DNA of 64,000 bases from Lachnospiraceae bacterium UBA3633 (lineage in GTDB: Bacteria; Bacillota; Clostridia; Lachnospirales; Lachnospiraceae): assembly GCA_002374095.1 (NCBI GenBank), contig DFKY01000015.1, forward strand, positions 28,528-92,527. Direction: 5' to 3'. The translations under genes and the position numbers were made by a program. The first letter of the stretch is position 1; each line of letters begins with the position of its first letter. Positions 35,245-44,900 of this stretch are shown piece after piece. The notes beneath the pieces are model-generated. The model saw only the letters and a list, made by a program, of their open reading frames with translations. It had not been told where the DNA came from and did no database searches.

Positions 35245-35248
35245 TTGT

Positions 35249-35977
35249 ATGGATAGATTTAGCGATAAAAATTTTGGTGGAGACATAAAGATATTACATC
35301 TGCTTGACGGAGCAAGAGAAGCTATAGGTCTTACGGTAATAATAGATGTATTTAGGTGCTTTACTTTTGAAGCTTTCGCATTATATGGCGGTGCAAAGAA
35401 AATATATCTTACAGATGATATAGAGTATTGTAGGAAATTGAAAGAAGAACACAACGATTTTATAATTGCTGGAGAAAGAGATGGGATTACTTTAGATGGT
35501 TTTGACCTTGGCAATAGTCCTGCAGAGCTTGTGATGCGCTACGATTTAAAAGGAAAGACGATAATACATTCTACTTCATCTGGCGTAAAAGGCATAGTAA
35601 ATGCTAAAAATGCAACTGACATTATAGGTGGATCTTTCGTGACAGCAAAAGCTATATCAAAGTATATTATAGAAAAGAACCCGAAAGAGGTATCGCTTGT
35701 GACTATGGGTTGGAGTTGCATAAGGGATACAGAAGAAGATACTTTATGTGCAGAGTATATAGAGAGCTTGCTCAAGGGTACAGAGCTTAATGTATACGAG
35801 AAATTTCCATCATTCATTGATGGAGCAGGAAAGCATTTCTTTGATAATAAAGATAAAAATTCCTTCCCAATGCCAGATTTCTTTATGTGTCTAATGCCAG
35901 ATATTTTCAATTTTGTACTTAGGGCAAGTTTTGATAAAGATCTTAAACTTTATATGATGGAGAAAGTAGCAGTATAG
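35249..35977 (+). CDS. 2-phosphosulfolactate phosphatase family protein (ComB-like)
   Basis: Protein of 242 residues related to ComB, a Mg-dependent phosphatase of coenzyme M synthesis. The family motifs VIIDVFRCFTFEAFAL, AGERDGITLDGFDLGNSPAE and IIHSTSSGVKGI are visible. In non-methanogens the true substrate is unknown, so I would not infer coenzyme M production. Five bases separate it from rho and five from the ABC transporter gene that follows, so all could be co-transcribed. Acidic catalytic residues are retained in VIIDV and DLGNSP. Confidence 0.82.
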   Translation: MDRFSDKNFGGDIKILHLLDGAREAIGLTVIIDVFRCFTFEAFALYGGAKKIYLTDDIEYCRKLKEEHNDFIIAGERDGITLDGFDLGNSPAELVMRYDLKGKTIIHSTSSGVKGIVNAKNATDIIGGSFVTAKAISKYIIEKNPKEVSLVTMGWSCIRDTEEDTLCAEYIESLLKGTELNVYEKFPSFIDGAGKHFFDNKDKNSFPMPDFFMCLMPDIFNFVLRASFDKDLKLYMMEKVAV

Positions 35978-35982
35978 TAATT

Positions 35983-37512
35983 ATGGAAAAAAGTTTTAAG
36001 AAAAATAGAATTGCAGATATGCTAATTATAGCTATAATTGCTATACTTTTTGTAGCAATTATATTTTTTAATTTTTCTAAAAACCGAAAAGAAAAAAGTC
36101 AAAGTATAGAATCAGTAGAAGATGCAGCGAAGTCGACTATAGCGGTCTTGACAGGCTCGTCAGCAGAGCAGTTGGCACGAAATCTTTTCAAAGAAGCGGA
36201 GATTAAAACTTATAATCTAAATAGTGATGCCATGTATGCAGTGGAAATTGGAAATGAGAAGTATGGCATGGCATTGAAGTTTGCTGTAGACGATTATAAT
36301 AAAAAAAGAGATAATGCACTTATGCTTGTGGGGGACTCTTTACGAGATGCAGAGACAGGAATATTTTTTGCAAGAAGTGAAAAGAACAAAAAGATATTAC
36401 CACAGTTCAATGAGTTTCTGGCAGAGATAAAAGCAAATGATGAATTTAAAAAGATAGATGACAGGTGGTTTGGTGGCGAAGAAGATATCATAACATTTGA
36501 TTTTGAGAGCTTGGATGATACAAATGGAACTATTGTGTTTGCTATAGATGCTACATATCCGCCTTATGCTTATGTATATAATAATTCTTTTGTAGGCTTT
36601 GATGTGGAACTTGTGTATAGATTTTGTGAAAAGTATAGATATGGATTAGATGTACGAGCTGTAGATTTTAGTGGTATGCTTCCGGGTATAAAATCAGGAA
36701 TGTTTGATATCGGAGGTGGAGGGAATACAATAACGGAGGAGCGGAAGAAGAGCGTAGATTTTTCGGATCCTATTAAAGCCAATCAGATGTTTTTGTATAC
36801 CAAAAATGATAATAAGAAAGAAAGCTTTTCGGATTTAATTTTCAAGATTAAAGAATCTATCTACATTACTTTTGTGGAAGAAAATAGATACGAATTGTTC
36901 TTGAAAGGGTTAAGAACAACCATTTTTATGTCTTTTGCTTCTATAATACTGGGAACGATACTCTCTTTTGCAATATGTGTCTTAAGGCTTGTTAGTGGCT
37001 CTATTGTTAATAAAATATGTGATATCTATGTGTCAGTATTGCAAGGTGTGCCAATTGTAGTTTTACTTCTATTATTTTACTATATAATTTTTAAGTCAAA
37101 TGCTATTCCCGCTGAGTACATAGCAATAGTTGCATTTACATTAAACTTTTCTGCATATGTGTCTGAAATATTGATGAGTGCTATACGAAGCATCGATGTG
37201 GGACAGTGGGAAGCTTCATATGCACTTGGCTTTGGATATATACACACTTTTTTAAGATTTGTATTTCCACAAAGTCTTGTATCGTCAATACCAGTATATA
37301 AAGGAGAAATTATATCTCTTATAAAATCAACTGCAATAGTAGGATATATAGCTGTGCAGGATTTGACTAAGATGAGCGATATAATAAGAAGCAGGACATT
37401 TGAACCATTTGTGCCAATAATTACTGTGGCACTTATGTATTATATATTTGCATTTGTGATTACTTATATATTAAATCGTTTTGTGCTAAAGGTGGATTGG
37501 AAGAAAAGATGA
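35983..37512 (+). CDS. Amino-acid ABC transporter: fused substrate-binding domain and permease
   Basis: Polar amino-acid uptake component of 509 residues. A membrane helix (about 12-32) anchors a substrate-binding region whose lobes are in swapped order: residues about 48-165 match lobe 2 of SBP-3 proteins (IAVLTGSSAEQLA ... FLAEIKANDEFKKIDDRWFGG), and residues about 180-280 match lobe 1 (IDATYPPYAYVYNNSFVGFD, SGMLPGIKSGMFDI, TEERKKSVDFSDPI). The permease domain follows with membrane segments and the EAA loop EASYALGFGYIHTFLRFVFPQ. It overlaps the ATPase gene by four bases. Substrate likely glutamine/arginine/cystine class; not determinable. Confidence 0.82.
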   Translation: MEKSFKKNRIADMLIIAIIAILFVAIIFFNFSKNRKEKSQSIESVEDAAKSTIAVLTGSSAEQLARNLFKEAEIKTYNLNSDAMYAVEIGNEKYGMALKFAVDDYNKKRDNALMLVGDSLRDAETGIFFARSEKNKKILPQFNEFLAEIKANDEFKKIDDRWFGGEEDIITFDFESLDDTNGTIVFAIDATYPPYAYVYNNSFVGFDVELVYRFCEKYRYGLDVRAVDFSGMLPGIKSGMFDIGGGGNTITEERKKSVDFSDPIKANQMFLYTKNDNKKESFSDLIFKIKESIYITFVEENRYELFLKGLRTTIFMSFASIILGTILSFAICVLRLVSGSIVNKICDIYVSVLQGVPIVVLLLLFYYIIFKSNAIPAEYIAIVAFTLNFSAYVSEILMSAIRSIDVGQWEASYALGFGYIHTFLRFVFPQSLVSSIPVYKGEIISLIKSTAIVGYIAVQDLTKMSDIIRSRTFEPFVPIITVALMYYIFAFVITYILNRFVLKVDWKKR

Positions 37513-38585
37513 TACTTGAGATAAAAAATCTGAATAAAACATATGAAAGCATCAGCCCTTTGAAAAATGTAAATGCAAAGGTTTTTAAAAATGATGTCAT
37601 ATCAATTATTGGACCAAGTGGCACAGGAAAGTCGACACTTTTAAGATGTATAAATAGACTTGAGGATGCTGATAGTGGAGAAGTGATATTTAATGGAAAG
37701 AATATCTATGATAGAAATTATCCTATAACTGATGTGAGAAAAAAGATAGGGATGGTTTTTCAATCATTTAATCTTTTCAACAATTTGAGTGTGCTCGAAA
37801 ATATCATGGTGGCACCGATAGAGATAAAGCATAAGACAAAAGCTCAGGCATATGACATAGCTTCAAATCTTCTTGATTGGTTTTCGCTTAAAGACAAAAT
37901 GAATAGTTATCCACATGAATTATCGGGAGGACAGAGACAGCGAGTTGCAATTATGAGAGCTGTAGCTATGGAACCAGAGATTTTATTATTTGATGAGCCT
38001 ACATCTGCACTTGACCCTATGATGGTAAGTGAAGTAGCAAATATCATAAAAGATTTACATTCTAAAAACTTGACAATGATGATAGTGACACACGAGATGG
38101 CATTTGCAAGAAAAGTATCAAATAGAGTTTTTTATATGGATGAAGGCATTGTGTATGAGGAGGGGACACCAGAAGAGATATTTGACCATCCTAAAAAGAT
38201 TAAGACAAAGAGCTTTGTATCAAAGATAGATTCATATGAAAAAGAAATAAGCAAAAAAGATTTTGATTTATATATGTTTATAAGTGAACTCATGGTGTAT
38301 ATGGCAAAAAAGCAGCTTGATATGCATAAGGTCAATATGGTTAATCTGCTTATAGAAGAAGTAACTATCAATGAGATATTTAGAAATTTATCGGGAGATG
38401 AGATGGTGACATGCCATATACAGATTAGCAATGGGGAGTTATATATTAAGTATGGCAATTTGTCTAATTTCAATTTTGACTTAAAAAACATAGATGAACT
38501 TTCATCATCAATAATTAATAATAGTCTTGTGGAAAGAAATATTGATAGAGAAAAATTAGAGATTTCATATAGATTTAAGCTATAG
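37509..38585 (+). CDS. Amino-acid ABC transporter ATP-binding protein with extra C-terminal domain
   Basis: ATPase of about 358 residues paired with the permease just upstream. The ABC domain has Walker A GPSGTGKST, Q-loop MVFQSFNLF, signature LSGGQRQRV and Walker B ILLFDEPTSALDP. Start at 37509 is chosen for the ATGA overlap with GGAAG upstream. After residue about 245 comes an extra domain of roughly 110 residues (from EKEISKKDFDLYMFI to SYRFKL) that GlnQ-type ATPases lack; it has alternating helices and strands and no motif I can name. It may be regulatory. Confidence 0.88.
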   Translation: MILEIKNLNKTYESISPLKNVNAKVFKNDVISIIGPSGTGKSTLLRCINRLEDADSGEVIFNGKNIYDRNYPITDVRKKIGMVFQSFNLFNNLSVLENIMVAPIEIKHKTKAQAYDIASNLLDWFSLKDKMNSYPHELSGGQRQRVAIMRAVAMEPEILLFDEPTSALDPMMVSEVANIIKDLHSKNLTMMIVTHEMAFARKVSNRVFYMDEGIVYEEGTPEEIFDHPKKIKTKSFVSKIDSYEKEISKKDFDLYMFISELMVYMAKKQLDMHKVNMVNLLIEEVTINEIFRNLSGDEMVTCHIQISNGELYIKYGNLSNFNFDLKNIDELSSSIINNSLVERNIDREKLEISYRFKL

Positions 38586-38602
38586 AAATGACTAATAATC
38601 AC

Positions 38603-38631
38603 TTGTATTTTATACGAAAATAAATTATACT
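38603..38631 (+). promoter_or_regulatory. Promoter of cdaA-cdaR
   Basis: TTGTAT (38603-38608), 17-base spacer, TATACT (38626-38631). The cdaA start is 18 bases downstream, giving a leader of only about 12 bases and no Shine-Dalgarno. Confidence 0.6.
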
Positions 38632-38649
38632 ATTTATGTTGTAAAATAT

Positions 38650-39546
38650 ATGTTAATTAGCATAATTGAAAAATTGAAGAGCCTTTTTACTGTCTTTACC
38701 ACACTCAGTGTTCTTGAGAAGATATCTTCTGCAGTGGAGATATTGATTATTACATTTGTTATATATAAGATACTTATGTGGGTTAAAAATACAAGAGCAT
38801 GGGTGCTGATAAGGGGTATAGTTATCATAGGCATTTTTGTGCTTATCGCACAGCTCTGTAAGTTTAGAGTGATACTTTATATATTACAGACATTATCTTA
38901 TATTGCTGTTTTTGCAATGATTATTATATTTCAGGATGATATAAGAAATGGCTTGGAACATCTGGGGCGGCAGAAAGTTTTTTCAAGATTTTTGCCAGAT
39001 CTGAATAAATTGACAAAAAAAATAAGTGCAGAAAGCGTCCAAGAGATAGTGGAAGCAGCTTTTGCCATGGGCAAAGTAAAGACAGGTGCACTTATAGTTA
39101 TAGAGAAAAACTTTTCTCTTGAAGAAGTTGAAAGGACAGGCATCGCGATCAATGGAGAAGTGACAAGGCAACTTCTCATCAATATATTTGAGAAAAATAC
39201 ACCATTACATGATGGGGCTGTGCTTGTGGTTGGAGATACTATAAAAGCAGCTACTTGCTACTTGCCACTTTCACACAACCCCAATATTCCAAAAGATTTA
39301 GGGACAAGACATAGAGCGGCACTTGGCATATCAGAGGTTTCTGATTCGCTCACTGTAGTAGTATCAGAAGAGACAGGTAGAGTGTCACTTTGCCGAGAGG
39401 GTTTTATCACAGTAATGAGTGATGAAAAAGAATTATTAAAAACTCTTATTGATTCGATATATGATCAAGAGGATATGGAAGACAAGAGAAATAAAAGCGT
39501 AAGAAATGTGATGAGGAATTGGTTCGGAAGTGCAAAAGTTAACTGA
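38650..39546 (+). CDS. cdaA: Diadenylate cyclase CdaA
   Basis: Membrane enzyme of 298 residues that condenses two ATP to cyclic di-AMP. Three membrane helices occupy about residues 15-95, followed by the DAC domain with the catalytic DGA motif (188-190, in LHDGAVLVVGD) and RHR motif (220-222, in GTRHRAALG). It overlaps the regulator cdaR by 17 bases. c-di-AMP controls potassium and osmolyte uptake and cell-wall homeostasis. The hydrolase GdpP is encoded 11 kb downstream. Unlike the common arrangement, glmM does not follow cdaR. Confidence 0.95.
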   Translation: MLISIIEKLKSLFTVFTTLSVLEKISSAVEILIITFVIYKILMWVKNTRAWVLIRGIVIIGIFVLIAQLCKFRVILYILQTLSYIAVFAMIIIFQDDIRNGLEHLGRQKVFSRFLPDLNKLTKKISAESVQEIVEAAFAMGKVKTGALIVIEKNFSLEEVERTGIAINGEVTRQLLINIFEKNTPLHDGAVLVVGDTIKAATCYLPLSHNPNIPKDLGTRHRAALGISEVSDSLTVVVSEETGRVSLCREGFITVMSDEKELLKTLIDSIYDQEDMEDKRNKSVRNVMRNWFGSAKVN

Positions 39547-40606
39547 AAATTTATCATTGAAGTTGCTTAGTTTAGGAATTGCGTTTATAATATGGACATT
39601 TATAACTAATACCATCAATCCGATGGTAAGTGGTTTTGTTAGTGTGCCAGTATCTATAGAAAATGAAAGTTATATCTTGAATCAAAATAAAACTTATGTG
39701 GTGATAGATTCGAGAATCATTAAAGTTACATATATGGTTAAGTCAGACTCACAGACGATGATAAGACAAAATGATTTTAAAGTCTATGTAGATCTAAAAG
39801 ATCTGGAGTCTACAAATTCTCTTCCTATACATGTCACAGTTTCAAGTGACAAAGAAGATTATATTAGCAATGTGTTGCCCGAGCCACAATTCCTACATGT
39901 AGAAATTGATGATGTATCAAGAAATGAATTTGAAGTGCAATATGATTTAAGAGGTGATGTAGGGCTTGAACACAGTGTCGGAAGTGTAATACTTAGTCCA
40001 AATGTTGTCTATGTATCTGGCAGTGATGTGTCTGTCGACAATGTAGATCGTGTAAGCATTGAAATCCCGCTGAATGATAAAGAAGAGATGTTTTCTGGAG
40101 TGGCGAAGATAAGACTTTTTGGGAAAGACGGAGCGCCTATTCCAAATGCAGGATATGTATTTAGTGCTGAAGATATAAATTATTCTGTGACAATTAATTC
40201 AAGGTCCAGTGTAAAGCTTAATCCTGTGATAGAGGGTACTGTGCAGGAAGGCTTCTTGTATGAAAATGTAGTACTTAATCCAAGCAATGTGATGTTGATT
40301 GGTCCAAAAAGTGTAGTGCAAAATATGTATGTCTATGATGTGCCAATTGACATAGAAGGTCTTACTGGCAACACAGAGATTACCGTCAATATGTCGGAGA
40401 TATTACCTAAAGGCATCGCAAGTAGTGTGGATACTATAAAGGCGACAGTTCATGTGGGCGTAGATCCTAGCTATATAAATGCTGAAACGCCAATTGCAAG
40501 GATTGTGCCTGTCGAGGAGACAGCTGATGCATATGGTAGAAAGGGTTCTATCGAAGAACTTGGACCTCCGCCTATTGAAGAAGCGACGGATAGCGATATA
40601 GAATAA
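39530..40606 (+). CDS. cdaR: CdaA regulator with YbbR domains
   Basis: Extracytoplasmic protein of 358 residues anchored by one N-terminal helix (about 8-28), with YbbR-like beta-rich repeats (VPVSIENESY..., QYDLRGDVGL..., IPLNDKEEMF...). CdaR binds CdaA and modulates c-di-AMP synthesis. The start is GTG inside the end of cdaA with GGAA just upstream. The C-terminal tail is acidic. Length and repeat number fit CdaR with about four YbbR units. Confidence 0.9.
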   Translation: MQKLTENLSLKLLSLGIAFIIWTFITNTINPMVSGFVSVPVSIENESYILNQNKTYVVIDSRIIKVTYMVKSDSQTMIRQNDFKVYVDLKDLESTNSLPIHVTVSSDKEDYISNVLPEPQFLHVEIDDVSRNEFEVQYDLRGDVGLEHSVGSVILSPNVVYVSGSDVSVDNVDRVSIEIPLNDKEEMFSGVAKIRLFGKDGAPIPNAGYVFSAEDINYSVTINSRSSVKLNPVIEGTVQEGFLYENVVLNPSNVMLIGPKSVVQNMYVYDVPIDIEGLTGNTEITVNMSEILPKGIASSVDTIKATVHVGVDPSYINAETPIARIVPVEETADAYGRKGSIEELGPPPIEEATDSDIE

Positions 40607-40607
40607 T

Positions 40608-41951
40608 ATGCTATTAATATATACAATAATATATGCTTTAGGGACAATTCTTTATTATTTAAAGCTTAATGTTATAGCAAGTGGACTTATAGTATCCCTT
40701 GCTATATTTTTATATGTAAAAGAAGTGAAAAGTAATCATAGGATAATAAATGTAAAGGGAATCTTTGCGCTTGGATTTTTGGGAGGATATGGGATTTCGT
40801 TACTTAAACTTAGCAAGCTTTCAAGCGACTATAGTCTTCTCACAGTTTTGGTTATATATATTACGTACTTCTCATTATATCTTGGGTCATTTTTTGCAAA
40901 AAATCAAAAAGAAAGATTTGTAGATGGTATAGATAAAAGAATTGATGTATCTACTATAGATAATAATAAGCTCACAATAATCAATCTGGCATTGATTGCT
41001 GTCACATTTTTATCATTTGTTATAGAAGCGATGATACTAAAATTTATACCAGTCTTTACTAAAGATACGCCCCATGCATATTCGACTTTTCATGTGCATA
41101 TGATACACTATGTGACTACATTATATATATTTATACCATCAATAGCTATATCCAATTATTTGTCTTTGAAAAACAAAAAAAATGTAGTGTTTATTATTAT
41201 TTCTTTTTTCTATGTGCTTATACTATCAACACTTATGCTTTCACGAGGGCAGTTGATAATGAGTATGATTTTGAGTGTGTTTACTTTAGTTATGCATGAA
41301 GGAGTACCAAAGCTAAAAACTGTAGCTTTTTATAAAAAAATGATAGTACTTATAACTATTGTTATATTATTTTTACTTTATGTATTTATAACTATACATC
41401 GTGCCCATGATGTAGAGTACTTAAATGGTATATTTGAGATGAAAGACAAAAACCTCCCTATATATGTCACTCAACCTTATATGTATGTAGCACATAATTA
41501 TGAAAATCTAAATTATATGATTGAAAATTTAACGCATCATACATTTGGGAGACTTGGTTTTACCCCACTTTTTACGCTTACATTTGCTAAGAAATTTTTT
41601 CCTTTTGCTATTGGAGCTCCTTCGCTTTTGATAAAAGAAGAGCTTTCTACTAAAACTTTTATCTATGATGCATATCAAGACTTTGGCATTGTAGGGGTTT
41701 TAATACTTATGATATTTGTAGGATATATAGGAGAAATCCTTGAGAACTATGTGTATGATTGTATTGAAAAAAAGTCATACTATAGAAATAATTATATAGT
41801 GATATTACTTGCACTTTTCTCTTACTATATGCTGTTTTCATTTTTGCAGTCATATATGAGCCTTACGGATACGTGGGTTAATTTTATACTTGTGATACTT
41901 TTGTGCTTTTTGCCGATCGGTCATTCGGTTGTAAAAAATAGCGATAAATAG
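40608..41951 (+). CDS. Putative oligosaccharide repeat-unit polymerase
   Basis: Integral membrane protein of 447 residues with about eleven predicted helices and a large extracytoplasmic loop near residues 270-350 that holds QPYMYVAHNYENLNYMI and HHTFGRLGFTPL. This pattern matches the O-antigen polymerase (Wzy-like) family. It starts the polysaccharide cluster that continues with the glycosyltransferase and heptose genes. There is no good ribosome site; the ATG comes one base after the cdaR stop, so translational coupling is likely. The repeat unit made is unknown. Confidence 0.7.
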   Translation: MLLIYTIIYALGTILYYLKLNVIASGLIVSLAIFLYVKEVKSNHRIINVKGIFALGFLGGYGISLLKLSKLSSDYSLLTVLVIYITYFSLYLGSFFAKNQKERFVDGIDKRIDVSTIDNNKLTIINLALIAVTFLSFVIEAMILKFIPVFTKDTPHAYSTFHVHMIHYVTTLYIFIPSIAISNYLSLKNKKNVVFIIISFFYVLILSTLMLSRGQLIMSMILSVFTLVMHEGVPKLKTVAFYKKMIVLITIVILFLLYVFITIHRAHDVEYLNGIFEMKDKNLPIYVTQPYMYVAHNYENLNYMIENLTHHTFGRLGFTPLFTLTFAKKFFPFAIGAPSLLIKEELSTKTFIYDAYQDFGIVGVLILMIFVGYIGEILENYVYDCIEKKSYYRNNYIVILLALFSYYMLFSFLQSYMSLTDTWVNFILVILLCFLPIGHSVVKNSDK

Positions 41952-41957
41952 TATAAT
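41929..41957 (+). promoter_or_regulatory. Promoter of the glycosyltransferase-heptose operon
   Basis: TTGTAA (41929-41934), 17-base spacer, TATAAT (41952-41957), inside the end of the polymerase gene. The GTG start lies eight bases after the -10 box, implying a leaderless transcript. Confidence 0.6.
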
Positions 41958-41965
41958 TAATTGTT

Positions 41966-44900
41966 GTGAATCAAGATCTTAAAAACCTTCAACAAAAATA
42001 TGCAATCAATCTTTTTGATTGGATGACTTTTGATTGCATTGATGGATCAGATGAGACAAAGAGCAAAATCCTTGTTATAGGTGATGTGGATGATAATTTT
42101 ATATTCCCACTTGCAAGTCGTGTAGGACATCTGTCTATAGTTCTTGAGACGAAAGAGATGGAAAAAACTATAAGCTACTTAAGCCTTCCATCAAATGTAA
42201 GTGTGTATAGAGACTTTATAGATGATGATGTAAGGTCTTTGAGTGATAAGTTAATTGGTATAACTTTTGATTATGTGCTGGTGCCATCTGTGACAAAAAA
42301 AGTAAGTAGCCTTATGGGCACAAGTATTGATGAGATTATGACATATGCTGTCTCAAATTATACTGGTGATAAGGGGAAAGTTGTCATTGCATTTGACAAT
42401 ACTCTTGCATTTGATGTTATAGCAGGTGCCAAAGTAGAGAAAGAAGTACTATCATTTTCTCATAAAGAAATATTAGATTTTGATAAAAGAGTTAAAAAAG
42501 AATATCCTTACTCAAAACTTAGTGTGTATTATCCAATGCCAGAGTATAAGTTTCCACTTAGGATATATAGTGATGCCTATCTTCCAAAACTTGAAGATGA
42601 AAGTGCTATGACAAGAAACCTTATATCTATTGGAAAGTTTCAAGAGTATTGCAGCTCTTTTATACTGTATTTTGACAGCAATGTAAAAGATGATGATAAA
42701 GATAGCTTTAAAACCATTTATGCGAAATACAATGTGAATCGTGCAAAGAAATTTGCACTTCGCACAAGTATATTGATGAACGACAAAAAAGAGAAAAGAG
42801 TGGTAAAAAAAGCTGTATATAATGAAGCAAATGGTCAAGTTGACCAGATGGTTGAAAATGTAGATCTTATACAAAATAAGCTTATAACGATTCTTAAACC
42901 TATCAAATATGTAAGAAAAGAAGAATCAAAAGATGGTAAAGCTTATGCCGTATATCCTTACATAGATGGCGATACACTTACAGATGTGATTATAGACCGT
43001 ATCAAAAAAGGTGAGAAAGAAAAAGAAGTAATCACAGAGTATATGTATAAAATCATAGGGAAGTTTGGTGGACTTCTCGAATGTTATAATCTTGATTGTA
43101 CATTTCAAAATGTAATTGTCTCAAAAGGGAAACTTTATATTATAGATAGCGAGTGGATTTCAGATGACACTACGGAAGTTGATTTCTTAAGATATAGGAT
43201 ACTCAAGTATTTCTGGAAGGCATGTAAACAATATCTTTCATACAATACCTTTAGAGATATGGTGCGTAATTTTGATATAGGCTTTATGGATTCTGAAAGA
43301 TATGAAGCAGCTGAAAATGAATTTCAATCAAGAGTTCATGAAAATATCAATAATCTTGATGTCTTGAAATATGAAGAATTAAATCCAAGTTATTCCAAGC
43401 TTTATTTTGTAAAGACAGAGCTTGAGAGAGTAAGGACACAGCTTGAGAGAATAACAGGTGAAAACAATATAATTGATTATCAAACTAATAAACAAAATGA
43501 GATAATAAGACTTACCAATGTACATGTCAATAATCTTGAAAAGACAATAGAGAATCTTCAAGATCAGATAAAAGCACTTACTGAAAGCAATACTATATTG
43601 TATAGAAGAGAAGCTTTCTTGTATAAGGTAGTAAGAAAGCTTAAATCACTTTCACAGAGATTTTTGCCACCTGAAACGGTAAGAAGTAAGATAGCAAAGT
43701 ACATATATAGGACATTTAGGCATCCGCTCAAGATGTTAAAAACTTATTTTACAGTGGAAGGACGCAATCGTATAGTCGGAGACTTTATGATTGGAGATGC
43801 TTACTTTGAGTGCGGAAAGGTAGACCTACCAAAATGTGACACACCAAAAGTATCTATCATCATACCTTGTTATAATCAGATAAGATACACTTATAAGTGT
43901 CTGTATTCTATAGTCAATCATACAGATTCAAATCTTATACCATATGAAGTAATAATTGCTGATGATGTGTCAACTGATACTACAAGAAATATATCTAAAT
44001 ATGTAGAAAATGTAGTTGTAAGTAGAAATGAAGAAAATCTTGGATTCCTTAAAAATTGCAATAAAGCAGCGAAGCTTGCAAAAGGAGAGTATATCTATTT
44101 CTTAAATAATGATACTGAAGTTCATGATGATACGATTGCATCACTCGTAAGATTGCTTGATGAGAATACATCTATAGGAATGGTTGGGTCAAAGATGCTT
44201 TTTGCTGATGGGACTTTGCAAGAAGCTGGAGGCATCATCTGGAGTGATGGGACAGGCAGTAATTATGGACGAGGAGATGATCCTGATGACTTTAAGTATA
44301 ATTATGTTAGAGAAGTAGATTACATATCTGGTGCTTCTATCATGATACGCCAGAATCTATGGAATATAATTGGCGGATTTGATGAGAGATACACTCCGGC
44401 ATATTGTGAAGATTCTGATTTGGCATTTGAAGTAAGAAAATATGGTTATAAAGTAGTATATAATCCAAAGTCTGTCATCACACATTATGAAGGTATAAGT
44501 AATGGTACCAACGAAAACGATACTACAAGCATAAAATCATATCAAAATGTTAATTGTGAAAAACTAAAAGAAAAATGGAAAGAAGAGCTTATGAAGCAGT
44601 CGGTGAAAACCGATACGCCAGATTTCTTTAGGGCAAGAGAGAGATCGCAAGATAAAAAGACTATACTTTTCATCGACCACTATGTACCTACTTGGGATAA
44701 AGACGCTGGATCAAAGACTGTGTATTCGTATATGATGCTATTTAAGAGTAAAGGCTATAGTGTAAAATTCCTTGGCGATAATTTCTTGCTTAATTCTCCT
44801 TATGGGGATGCTCTTGAAGAAGCAGGCATTGAAGTTATACATGGCAATGATGTTCAAGCAGGACTTTGGGAATATTTAAATAATAATAAACGGAATTTTG

